Translations under genes and position numbers: made by a program
The notes under the pieces: generated by a model
Databases searched by the model: none
The model's input: only the letters and a program-made list of their open reading frames with translations
Told to the model about the DNA's origin: nothing
Shown here: one piece after another, positions 6,377-13,525 of the stretch
How positions within the stretch are numbered: the stretch's first letter is position 1
How the letters are laid out: each line of letters begins with the position of its first letter
Virus record (IMG/VR): IMGVR_UViG_3300047299_000035
Span: 1 to 23,605 of that record
Reading direction: 5' to 3' (one strand)
Length of the DNA: 23,605 nucleotides
Origin: a virus

Positions 6377-6576
6377 TTCCCCTTCGGGATGGGAACAAGG
6401 TTGGAGGTAACCTTGTTAAACACCTTCAAGAATTCATCCCACTACCTTGGGAACCGTTTGACGTTCACGGTATAAGGCGTCAACCAGCTGCCTTGGCACT
6501 GGCTAAACAAACCAAGGAATATGATACGCCTTATGGGTATCACTTCAAAATTTAACTCGCTTAATAGGAGAAAAGT
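6377..6576 (+). ncRNA. Candidate structured RNA / 5' leader of hsp20
   Basis: The only long gap without an assignable gene. It holds several perfect inverted repeats that nest coherently. GGGATG (6386-6391) pairs with CATCCC (6435-6440) around a hairpin AACAAGGTT/AACCTTGTT (6394-6402 with 6409-6417), whose six-base loop is the Shine-Dalgarno-like GGAGGT. ATAAGGCGT (6472-6480) pairs with ACGCCTTAT (6526-6534) around an inner hairpin CCAG-C-TGC-CTTG-GCA-CTGG (6484-6502). Between them, ACCGT/ACGGT (6453-6457, 6467-6471) or the competing TTGACG/CGTCAA (6458-6463, 6478-6483) can form, suggesting alternative states. There is no T-run, so it is not a plain terminator. It ends about 40 bases before the hsp20 start, consistent with a cis-regulatory leader or a processed small RNA. 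An open frame without a start codon also crosses it (6373-6555). Confidence 0.45.
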
Positions 6577-7074
6577 ATGACACAACTTCCATCTATCTTT
6601 AGTCAGTTCAAAGATCTTGACAAATTTTTTGTTGGCTTTGACGATCAATTCAATCGCATGCAAAAATTGCATGAGGATTTGACTAAGAATATCCCTAACT
6701 ACCCACCATATAATATTCGCAAGACTGGTGATAACACCTATACAATTGAAATGGCAGTCGCTGGCTTTGGCCAAAGCGAAATCGACATTGAGATTGATGG
6801 TGGTAAACTAATTGTTCGTGGTAATGTTAATACCGAGAACGAAGCAAATGATTATATCTTTAAGGGTATTGCTGCTCGCGCGTTCACACGTTCTTTTGCT
6901 ATCGATGATCAAATCGAAGTTAAGGATGCTGAAATATTCAATGGTATGCTTAAGATTGCTTTAGAGCGTCTAGTGCCAGAAGAAAAGAAGCCAAAGAAAG
7001 TTGCAGTAAAGACTAAAGGACAAAAGTCCTTTTTAACAGAGGGAGAGAAAGATGAAATTGCTTCAAAGCTTTAA
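6577..7074 (+). CDS. hsp20: Hsp20 / small heat-shock protein (alpha-crystallin family)
   Basis: A 165-residue small heat-shock protein, an ATP-independent holdase that keeps unfolding proteins soluble. The alpha-crystallin domain spans residues about 43-135: PPYNIRKTGDNTYTIEMAVA, IDIEIDGGKLIVRG, ARAFTRSFAI and the closing GMLKIALE, equivalent to the usual G-x-L strand. The N-terminal arm is aromatic and the C-terminal tail is long, basic and lysine-rich. Phage Hsp20 genes are typical of marine and cyanophage T4 relatives and are thought to help virion or replisome assembly. The ribosome site is TAGGAG before the ATG. Directly upstream is a candidate structured leader. Confidence 0.9.
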   Translation: MTQLPSIFSQFKDLDKFFVGFDDQFNRMQKLHEDLTKNIPNYPPYNIRKTGDNTYTIEMAVAGFGQSEIDIEIDGGKLIVRGNVNTENEANDYIFKGIAARAFTRSFAIDDQIEVKDAEIFNGMLKIALERLVPEEKKPKKVAVKTKGQKSFLTEGEKDEIASKL

Positions 7075-7123
7075 ACGTTTCATTGAATCTTTTCGTAAAT
7101 ATAAGAAAGGAAAGGTAAAATGA
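7052..7123 (+). CDS. 23-residue basic microprotein
   Basis: A short frame overlapping the 3' end of hsp20 by 23 bases. It is supported by a strong GGGAGAG ribosome site seven to eight bases before the ATG and by an ATGA overlap with the next gene. The product is highly basic and amphipathic (KLLQSFKRFIESFRKYKKGK), reminiscent of membrane-active or nucleic-acid-binding peptides. It may also simply couple translation of the next frame. No homologue is recognised. Confidence 0.4.
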   Translation: MKLLQSFKRFIESFRKYKKGKVK

Positions 7124-7263
7124 AAGACTTCTGGCAGTGGGTTATGAAAGCTTTTCAACCTCAAATTCAAGACGAGATAGAAGATTATCTATCTCAAGCA
7201 GTTGATATCCGAGATCTTGAAGAACGCATGAAGCGTATCATGTATCGAGGAATGCCTATTTAA
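7120..7263 (+). CDS. 47-residue hypothetical protein
   Basis: A 47-residue acidic-helical protein beginning MKDFWQWVMKAFQPQIQDEI and continuing with an LEERMKRIMYRG helix. An AGGAAAGG ribosome site precedes the ATG, which overlaps the microprotein's stop. The next gene starts 11 bases after the stop with its own AGGAGA. The aromatic N-terminus and helical heptad pattern suggest a small oligomerising or membrane-associating protein. It is similar in style to short conserved proteins of T4-like marine phages. Function unknown. Confidence 0.55.
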   Translation: MKDFWQWVMKAFQPQIQDEIEDYLSQAVDIRDLEERMKRIMYRGMPI

Positions 7264-7274
7264 CAGGAGATATT

Positions 7275-7586
7275 ATGGGTGTAAAGGTATGCAGATTGAT
7301 TAGCGGTGAGGACATCATCGCAGACGTTGAAGTAGATCAACATGGTTATTTGTTTTCAAATCCAGCACAGATCGTAGTTCAACAATCACAGGATGGTAGA
7401 GTTGGCGCAGCTTTTGCACCATTTGCTCCATACGCAAAAGACGGAAAGGTTCGTATCTTCAAGGAATTTGTTGCTGGAGAAATGGACATTGACGTCAAAT
7501 TGATTAACGAATATAATCGTATTTTTGGATCTGGAATTATGATTGCTGCGGCAAACGATATTCCACCTTCTCCAATTATTGCTTAA
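7275..7586 (+). CDS. Sm-like (Hfq-fold-like) conserved phage protein
   Basis: A 103-residue protein of a family common in marine T4-like phages. The opening KVCRLISGEDIIADVEVDQHG is a typical LSm first-strand/loop pattern (a sequence-specific G-E-D-I-I turn), followed by FSNPAQIVVQQ, AFAPFAPYAKDGKV and a conserved tail LINEYNRIFGSGI. An Sm-like protein of putative cyanophage origin has been structurally described, and this protein seems to belong to the same kind of family; that link is from memory. If correct it would form a ring and may bind RNA. An AGGAG site lies before the ATG. It is the last gene before a terminator and stands between hsp20 and DNA polymerase. Confidence 0.65.
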   Translation: MGVKVCRLISGEDIIADVEVDQHGYLFSNPAQIVVQQSQDGRVGAAFAPFAPYAKDGKVRIFKEFVAGEMDIDVKLINEYNRIFGSGIMIAAANDIPPSPIIA

Positions 7587-7589
7587 GAT

Positions 7590-7618
7590 TGTACTTTTAA
7601 TCACCAACGGGATATAAT
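7590..7618 (+). promoter_or_regulatory. Sigma70-like promoter for DNA polymerase, inside a terminator
   Basis: TGTACT (7590-7595), a 17-bp spacer and TATAAT (7613-7618). The -10 is part of the 5' arm and loop edge of the hairpin at 7606-7632. Predicted start about 7625, leaving a roughly 20-base leader before gp43 with no Shine-Dalgarno. Confidence 0.75.
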
Positions 7619-7637
7619 AATTATATCCCGTTTTTAT
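7606..7637 (+). terminator. Perfect 12-bp terminator hairpin embedding a promoter -10
   Basis: AACGGGATATAA (7606-7617) pairs perfectly with TTATATCCCGTT (7621-7632) around a TAA loop; the 3' arm runs into TTTTTATTT. It ends the hsp20/Sm-like operon. The 5' arm contains the -10 of the polymerase promoter. Confidence 0.85.
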
Positions 7638-7644
7638 TTCTATT

Positions 7645-10167
7645 ATGCGCTTTTATACAAACATTAGCCGTTATGGCAACAACCTTCTTTACCGTGGTTA
7701 TGACGATGGCCGACGTGTGAAACGAAAGATTCCTTTCAAGCCTACGCTTTATGTGAAAGGTAAAGGTGGTTCTAAGTTTAATGCATTGGATGGCACTAAC
7801 GTAGATCCAATTAAACTTGACTCTATGCGTGAAGCAAAAGAGTTTATTGAAAAATATAAAGAAGTAGAAAACTTCAAGATCTATGGCAATACAAACTACA
7901 TTGCTCAGTTTATTGCTGAAGAATTTCCAGGCGAAATTAAATTTGATCGTTCAAAGATTCGTATTCATAACATCGATATTGAAGTTGCTTCTGATGCAGG
8001 ATTTCCTGAACCAGAAGAAGCTAAGCACCCAGTAATTTCAATTGCTATTAAAGATAGTATTCTTGATACGTACTTTGTCTGGGCGCTTGGTGACTACGAT
8101 GTAGACAAATCAATCATGAAAGAATTCCAAGTTAAGTATACTAAGTGTACTTCCGAGGAACATCTTCTCAAACTCTTTATTCAATTTTGGTTTGAAGAAC
8201 ATACTACGCCTGATGTAGTTACTGGTTGGAACATTCGTGGATTCGACATTCCATATTTGGTCAACCGAATCAATCGTATTCTTGGTGAAGACGAAGTTAA
8301 AAAGCTTTCACCTTGGGGCATGGTTGAAGAACGTATGGTAACTATGCGTAAAGGCATGGTTCAGTTGTATGATATTATTGGTATTGCACAACTTGACTAT
8401 ATGGATATTTTCCAGAAGTTTGGATACTCCTTTGGTCCTCAGGAATCGTATCGTCTTGACCACATTGCGCACGTAGTTCTTGGTGAACGTAAACTTGCAT
8501 ATGATGGCTCATTACATACGCTGTATCAGACTGATCATCAAAAGTTTATTGACTATAACATTAAGGACGTGGATCTTGTCGATCGTATGGAAGACAAGAT
8601 TGCTATGATTACGTTGACAATGACTATGGCGTATAAAGCTGGTGTCAACTATTCTGACACGATGGGAACTGTAGGTATTTGGGATTCGCTTATTCACAAA
8701 TACTTGTTGGAACAAAATATTATTGTGCCTCCAAACAAAGAAAGTTTCAAATCTGATTATGAAGGTGGATATGTTAAAGATCCACAATGTGGTGTACATG
8801 ATTGGGTTTGTTCTTTTGATGTGAACTCGCTGTATCCCAATATCATTGTTCAGTGGAACATGAGTCCAGAAACTATCGTTCGTAAAGTAGAACCTGGAAT
8901 CACCATTGAAAAGATCCTAGATGGTTATGTTGCAGAAACTGCAAAGACTAATAATATGTCTATGGCTGCAACTGGTCAATACTTCTCGAACGAGAAGCAA
9001 GGTTTCATGCCTAAAATCATCGAAGAAATGTATGATGAACGTGTTGTAATCAAGAAGAAGATGCTTGCATCTAAACAGGAACTTGAACAATGCGATAAAA
9101 CTAATAAAGCTGAAGTGTATCGTATCGAACGTGATATTGCACACTTTGAAAACCAACAAACTGCTATTAAGATTCTTCTTAACTCGCTTTATGGCGCTCT
9201 AGGCAATAAGTACTTTCGTTACTTTACGATGGAAATTGCTGAAGGTATTACTATAACTGGTCAAACGATCATTAAGTGGGGTGAGAAGCATATCAATAGT
9301 TATCTCAACAAAGCACTTAAAACTAATAATGACTATGTTATCGCAATCGATACTGACTCAATTTATGCAAACTTCTCGTCACTGGTTAACGCTGTCATGC
9401 CAGACGCTGACACTGGAAAGAAAGTTGACTTCCTCTCAAAAGCATGTAAAAGAATTGAAACCGATGTCTTTGATTCAGCCTTCAAAGAACTTGGTGAAAA
9501 CTTAAATGTTCATAAGCTTCGTATTGGTATGAAGCGTGAAGGTATCGCTGATCGTGGTATTTGGACTGCGAAGAAACGATATATTTTAAATGTGTGGGAT
9601 AATGAAGGTGTACGTTATGCAAAACCGAAACTTAAGATCATGGGCATCGAGGCGATCAAATCGTCTACTCCGGCGCCGTGTAGAGAGGCTATGGAACAAC
9701 TCTTCCAGATTCTCATTAATGGTACTGAGCTTGAAACTCAATCCTTTATACAAGACTTTAGGAATAGATTTGATGCTCTACCCGTCGAAGAAAAAGCATT
9801 CCCACGTGGTGTATCCTCCCTCAAGCAATATGCGGATTCTAAACTAATCTATAAAAAGTCTACTCCTATTAATTCACGTGCGGCATTGATGTATAATCAT
9901 TTGCTAAAACAACATGGATTGGAGAATAAATATGAAACCATTAAGGAAGGTGAAAAGATTAAGTACATTCACTTAAATCCAAAGAATCCTACACGTGAGG
10001 ATGTAATTGGATTTTCGCAAGTACTTCCACCTGAATTTGGTTTACATCGTTATATTGATAATCAAACACAGTTTGAAAAATCATTCCTCGATCCTGCTAA
10101 AATCATCTTAGATTCTATCGGATGGAAAGCAGAAGAGGAAGCTTCGTTAGAGGATTTCTTTGGATGA
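7645..10167 (+). CDS. 43: Family B DNA polymerase gp43 with 3'-5' exonuclease
   Basis: An 840-residue replicative polymerase, slightly shorter than T4 gp43 (898). Exonuclease motifs: Exo I DIE (residues 111-113), Exo II GWNIRGFDIPY (194-204) and Exo III YNIKD (304-308). Polymerase motifs: A FDVNSLYPN (391-399), B KILLNSLYGALGNKYF (509-524), C DTDS (569-572), then KKRYIL, the template-binding KKRY box. All catalytic acidic residues are present. The C-terminus ends in EDFFG, close to a clamp-binding tail as in T4. The ATG lies about 20 bases after the predicted transcription start and has no Shine-Dalgarno, so translation may be weak or regulated (T4 gp43 autoregulates its own mRNA). The stop overlaps the next gene by ATGA. 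Confidence 0.97.
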   Translation: MRFYTNISRYGNNLLYRGYDDGRRVKRKIPFKPTLYVKGKGGSKFNALDGTNVDPIKLDSMREAKEFIEKYKEVENFKIYGNTNYIAQFIAEEFPGEIKFDRSKIRIHNIDIEVASDAGFPEPEEAKHPVISIAIKDSILDTYFVWALGDYDVDKSIMKEFQVKYTKCTSEEHLLKLFIQFWFEEHTTPDVVTGWNIRGFDIPYLVNRINRILGEDEVKKLSPWGMVEERMVTMRKGMVQLYDIIGIAQLDYMDIFQKFGYSFGPQESYRLDHIAHVVLGERKLAYDGSLHTLYQTDHQKFIDYNIKDVDLVDRMEDKIAMITLTMTMAYKAGVNYSDTMGTVGIWDSLIHKYLLEQNIIVPPNKESFKSDYEGGYVKDPQCGVHDWVCSFDVNSLYPNIIVQWNMSPETIVRKVEPGITIEKILDGYVAETAKTNNMSMAATGQYFSNEKQGFMPKIIEEMYDERVVIKKKMLASKQELEQCDKTNKAEVYRIERDIAHFENQQTAIKILLNSLYGALGNKYFRYFTMEIAEGITITGQTIIKWGEKHINSYLNKALKTNNDYVIAIDTDSIYANFSSLVNAVMPDADTGKKVDFLSKACKRIETDVFDSAFKELGENLNVHKLRIGMKREGIADRGIWTAKKRYILNVWDNEGVRYAKPKLKIMGIEAIKSSTPAPCREAMEQLFQILINGTELETQSFIQDFRNRFDALPVEEKAFPRGVSSLKQYADSKLIYKKSTPINSRAALMYNHLLKQHGLENKYETIKEGEKIKYIHLNPKNPTREDVIGFSQVLPPEFGLHRYIDNQTQFEKSFLDPAKIILDSIGWKAEEEASLEDFFG

Positions 10168-10742
10168 ATAACCTATCACATTATGTGCGTGTTTACGATA
10201 ACGCGTTTTCTGAATCTTTTTGTAAATTTCTAGTTGAGCAATACGATTCAGAAAAACAAAAGTTTCAGACTGCGCGAATTTCAGAACACGAATGGGACTT
10301 TGATTATAGATGTTTTGAAGAAGTAAACATTTGTGCTGAAGACGTGTTTAAACCATATCTTCAGCAATATTATGATCGTATAAAGCATGTGTATACACAA
10401 TATACGAAAGACATTGGATCAAAATATCTTCCAAGCGACGTAAATTTAGAAAGCGCTCGTTTGAAGAAATATGAAAACAATGACAATGATCAATTTGGCT
10501 GGCACACCGATGTAGGAGATTCTACTTCATCAAGTAGATTTCTAGTTATGTTTACGTATCTAAATGACGTAGATGAAGGTGGAGAAACTGAATTTGAATC
10601 AGATGAAAACAATATGTTTACAGTTAAACCCAAATGTGGTAGAATAGTAGTATTCCCGCCAATGTGGACTTTTCCGCATCGTGGTAAGAAGCCTATCAGC
10701 AATCCAAAGTATATCTTATCGACATACTTACACTACAAATAG
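10164..10742 (+). CDS. 2OG-Fe(II) oxygenase, prolyl 4-hydroxylase-like
   Basis: A 192-residue oxygenase of the prolyl 4-hydroxylase alpha-subunit type, using Fe(II), O2 and 2-oxoglutarate. The metal triad is visible as HTD (H114, D116) and the distal H172 in FPHRGKKP; the 2OG-binding basic residue is probably K182 in NPKYILSTYLHY. The middle GGETEF turn is also typical. The longer frame starts at 10122, but the ATG at 10164 overlaps the gp43 stop and has AGAGGA upstream, so it is preferred. These enzymes are abundant in cyanophage-like T4 relatives, with unknown targets (protein or nucleotide). A role in hydroxylating DNA bases cannot be excluded but is not indicated by the sequence. Confidence 0.85.
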   Translation: MNNLSHYVRVYDNAFSESFCKFLVEQYDSEKQKFQTARISEHEWDFDYRCFEEVNICAEDVFKPYLQQYYDRIKHVYTQYTKDIGSKYLPSDVNLESARLKKYENNDNDQFGWHTDVGDSTSSSRFLVMFTYLNDVDEGGETEFESDENNMFTVKPKCGRIVVFPPMWTFPHRGKKPISNPKYILSTYLHYK

Positions 10743-10750
10743 GAAATACA

Positions 10751-11830
10751 ATGAGCATACTAGACAAAATCAAGAAAAATACTACGATTAAAGAATCCGC
10801 AATACTTTCACAATCAAAGTTCTTCACCAAGAAGGACATGATTCCAACATCTATCCCCGTTATCAACGTTGCACTAAGTGGACGTTTGGACGGCGGCCTA
10901 ACTCCAGGTCTCACTATGTGGGCTGGTCCTTCAAAACACTTTAAGACTGCTTTCAGTTTGTTGATGGCACGTTCTTATTTGGACAAATATCCAGATGCAG
11001 CACTTCTCTTTTACGACTCTGAGTTCGGTACTCCGCAATCTTATTTTGATAGCTTTGGTATCGACACTGAGCGGGTGCTCCATACTCCTATTACAGACCT
11101 TGAACAACTTAAGTTCGACGTCATGCAACAAATCAACAATCTCGACCGCGGCGATCGAGTAATGATTGTCATTGATTCTATTGGTAACCTTGCTTCTAAG
11201 AAAGAAGTGGAAGACGCACTTGAAGGCAAGTCTGTTGCTGATATGTCTCGCGCAAAGCAAATCAAATCTCTTTTCCGTATGGTAACTCCTCACCTTACGA
11301 TTAAAGATATTCCTATGGTTGTTGTAAACCATACGTATATGGAACAAGGCATGTTCCCGAAAGCAATCGTTTCGGGCGGAACAGGTCCTTATTACTCTGC
11401 TGATAACATCTTCATTCTTGGCCGTCAACAAGAAAAAGAAGGTACTGAAATCGTTGGTTATAACTTCATTATCAACGTGGAGAAATCTCGATATGTTAAA
11501 GAAAAGTCTAAAATACCTGTATCTGTTTCCTTTGATGGTGGCATTAGCAAGTGGTCTGGTCTACTTGATATTGCACTTGAATCCGGACATGTTGTTAAAC
11601 CTAGCAATGGTTGGTATTCGAAAGTAGACAAAGAAACTGGTGAGATTGAAGATAAGAAGTATCGATTGAAAGATACTGACACTAAAGATTTTTGGATGTC
11701 TATCGTTACATCAAAATCTTTTAATGAGTTTGTTAAGAGTCGATATGCTGTTGCGCATGGCGATATTATTCGTGATGATGAAATTATTGAGGATTTAGAA
11801 AACTATGAAGACGCAACTACGTCCGCATAA
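10751..11830 (+). CDS. uvsX: UvsX recombinase (RecA-like)
   Basis: A 359-residue homologue of T4 UvsX, the ATP-dependent strand-exchange protein that drives recombination-dependent replication and repair. Walker A appears in the UvsX-specific form GPSKHFKT (residues 59-66; T4 GPSKSFKS). Walker B is VMIVIDSIGNL, followed by DMSRAKQIKSLFRM and VVVNHTYMEQGMFPK. The loop SGGTGPYYSADNIFILGR corresponds to the DNA-binding region. An AGGA site precedes the ATG. Its last 26 bases overlap the next gene. The order uvsX - small gene - gp41 is common in T4 relatives. Confidence 0.95.
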   Translation: MSILDKIKKNTTIKESAILSQSKFFTKKDMIPTSIPVINVALSGRLDGGLTPGLTMWAGPSKHFKTAFSLLMARSYLDKYPDAALLFYDSEFGTPQSYFDSFGIDTERVLHTPITDLEQLKFDVMQQINNLDRGDRVMIVIDSIGNLASKKEVEDALEGKSVADMSRAKQIKSLFRMVTPHLTIKDIPMVVVNHTYMEQGMFPKAIVSGGTGPYYSADNIFILGRQQEKEGTEIVGYNFIINVEKSRYVKEKSKIPVSVSFDGGISKWSGLLDIALESGHVVKPSNGWYSKVDKETGEIEDKKYRLKDTDTKDFWMSIVTSKSFNEFVKSRYAVAHGDIIRDDEIIEDLENYEDATTSA

Positions 11831-12149
11831 AGTTTTAGGTAGATCTACACCAGAGGGCGAATTACATGCCCTCTGTTTTACTACTGGTCCATTTGCAGAA
11901 ATTGTGTTTTCTTATAACACTGTTGACTTTGTAGAAAATGATTCACAAGATCATTTGACTATTAAATTTGATTATGATGTGCATTATGTACCAGAAGATA
12001 AATTAGGATTTGACACAAAGTCTTTTGAAAACGAATTAGGAGACTTTGTGGTACAATTACTAATGTATGGCGTAGAAAAAGAAAACCTAGGATTTATCGA
12101 TGACAATGAAACTGGAAAAGACAATACTATCGAATCTGATTCACAATGA
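11805..12149 (+). CDS. Conserved hypothetical between uvsX and gp41
   Basis: A 114-residue acidic protein overlapping uvsX by 26 bases and the helicase by 50 bases, so it is wedged in by overlapping frames. The core has beta-strand character: ELHALCFTTGPFAEIVFSYN then HLTIKFDYDVHYV. A helix follows (FENELGDFVVQLLMYGV) and then an acidic, probably disordered tail. Small proteins with this pattern occupy the same slot in marine T4-like phages; none is functionally characterised as far as I recall. The position suggests a replication or recombination accessory role, but this is inference. The start is chosen as the first ATG with upstream AGGA-like GAGGATTTAG, at rather long spacing. Confidence 0.6.
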   Translation: MKTQLRPHKVLGRSTPEGELHALCFTTGPFAEIVFSYNTVDFVENDSQDHLTIKFDYDVHYVPEDKLGFDTKSFENELGDFVVQLLMYGVEKENLGFIDDNETGKDNTIESDSQ

Positions 12150-13488
12150 AGAGTATTGTCGTAGGGTTGTACCATTCCTAAAAACTGAATATTTTGCAGA
12201 CCCTTTTGAAAAGGTTGTTGCTCAAGAACTACTAACATTCTTTACTGAATATAATAAACCAGCATCTCTTGATATTCTTGCAATCCAACTTGGAAAACGT
12301 AAACTACACAAAGATCAAATCGAAGGTATTGAAAAGTACATCAACGAATTAACATTCAGAACTGATAATGAAGAATGGTTGCTAAAAAATACTGAAAGCT
12401 TTTGTAAAAAGCAAGCAGTATATAATGCAATCATTGATTCTTTTGAAATCATTGAAGGAAAGAATAGTGTATTGACAGAAGATGCTATTCCATCAATGTT
12501 ATCAGAAGCTCTTGCAGTATCTTTCGATAAGTCAGTTGGACACGATTATCTAGAAGACTTTGCAGATCGTTATGATTTCTATCATAGACTTGAAGAAAAA
12601 CTTTCATTCGATCTAGAACTATTCAACAAGATCACAAAGGGTGGTCTATCAAAGAAAACATTAAACGTAATTCTTGCTGGCACGGGTGTTGGTAAGTCTT
12701 TGTTTATGTGTCACGTTGCTGCTGCAGCACTCAATCAAGGTAAGAACGTACTGTATATCACCATGGAAATGGCTGAAGAACGTATTGCCGAACGTATTGA
12801 TGCAAACTTACTTAATATGACAATGGACGAATTAAGTAAAGTTGAAAAAGATATCTATGAAACACGAATTGGCAAGTTGATTAAGAAGTCTACAGGTAAG
12901 TTAATCATTAAAGAATATCCTACAGCTTCTGCTCATGCTGGTCACTTTAAGGCTTTGCTTGAAGAGTTGAAGATGAAGCGTAACTTCATGCCAGATCTTA
13001 TTGTGATTGACTATTTGAACATCTGTGCTTCTTCACGTATGAAGCATGGTGCTGGTGTAAATTCTTATACCTACATTAAGTCTATTGCTGAAGAACTTCG
13101 TGGTCTTGGTGTAGAATATAACGTTCCTGTTCTTTCAGCAACACAAACTACACGAGGTGGTTATGACAATACCGATGTGGATCTTACCGATACTTCCGAG
13201 TCTTTTGGCTTGCCTGCTACTGTGGATTTTATGTTCGCCCTTATTTCAACTGAAGAACTCGAAAATCTTAACCAGATCATGGTTAAACAACTTAAGAATC
13301 GCTACAACGATCCTTCTTACTATAAGCGTTTTGTTATTGGTGTTGATCGTGCTAGGATGAAACTTTATGATGTTGAGGATTCTGCACAGAAGAATATTGC
13401 AGATTCTGGACAAGACGATGGACCAGCATTTGATAAATCTTCTTTTGGACAAAGGATGAAATCTGCTGGTGATGGGTTTAACTTTTAA
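12100..13488 (+). CDS. 41: Replicative DNA helicase gp41 (DnaB-like)
   Basis: A 462-residue hexameric 5'-3' helicase homologous to T4 gp41. The N-terminal domain starts LEKTILSNLIHNEEY (T4 VEIILSHLIFDQAYF). The RecA-like C-terminal domain has Walker A GTGVGKS (residues 194-200), the YITMEMAEERIAERIDAN block, Walker B DLIVIDYLNIC (about 299-309) and a SATQTTRGGYD motif followed by DTSESFGLPATVDFM, all typical of the DnaB superfamily. The start may be ATG 12100 or ATG 12106; AGGA lies upstream of the first. It overlaps the preceding gene by 50 bases. In T4 gp41 partners with primase gp61; here the primase candidate two genes downstream is of another superfamily. Confidence 0.95.
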   Translation: MTMKLEKTILSNLIHNEEYCRRVVPFLKTEYFADPFEKVVAQELLTFFTEYNKPASLDILAIQLGKRKLHKDQIEGIEKYINELTFRTDNEEWLLKNTESFCKKQAVYNAIIDSFEIIEGKNSVLTEDAIPSMLSEALAVSFDKSVGHDYLEDFADRYDFYHRLEEKLSFDLELFNKITKGGLSKKTLNVILAGTGVGKSLFMCHVAAAALNQGKNVLYITMEMAEERIAERIDANLLNMTMDELSKVEKDIYETRIGKLIKKSTGKLIIKEYPTASAHAGHFKALLEELKMKRNFMPDLIVIDYLNICASSRMKHGAGVNSYTYIKSIAEELRGLGVEYNVPVLSATQTTRGGYDNTDVDLTDTSESFGLPATVDFMFALISTEELENLNQIMVKQLKNRYNDPSYYKRFVIGVDRARMKLYDVEDSAQKNIADSGQDDGPAFDKSSFGQRMKSAGDGFNF

Positions 13489-13506
13489 TAGTTAATGTGA
13501 TAAAAT
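13478..13506 (+). promoter_or_regulatory. Possible weak promoter before the MazG-like gene
   Basis: TTAACT (13478-13483), 17 bp and TAAAAT (13501-13506), with TGTGA preceding the -10 as in the promoters at 1729 and 14934. The -35 and -10 both deviate from the family pattern. AGGAG and ATG 13526 follow. Confidence 0.4.
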
Positions 13507-13525
13507 ATTATTTTAGGAGATTATT

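Noticed and set aside
6377-6420. Rho-independent terminator after the 70-aa gene
   Set aside because: Hairpins are present, but none is followed by a T-run.
6472-6534. tRNA-like element
   Set aside because: No TpsiC GTTCRA loop, no acceptor/CCA layout; the 9-bp stem closes a single hairpin instead.
6442-6774. 110-aa reverse-strand frame spanning the gap and hsp20
   Set aside because: Overlaps the conserved hsp20 coding region antisense and shows no recognisable protein pattern; chance frame.
10931-11431. 166-aa reverse-strand reading frame
   Set aside because: Shadow of the well-conserved uvsX gene on the opposite strand.
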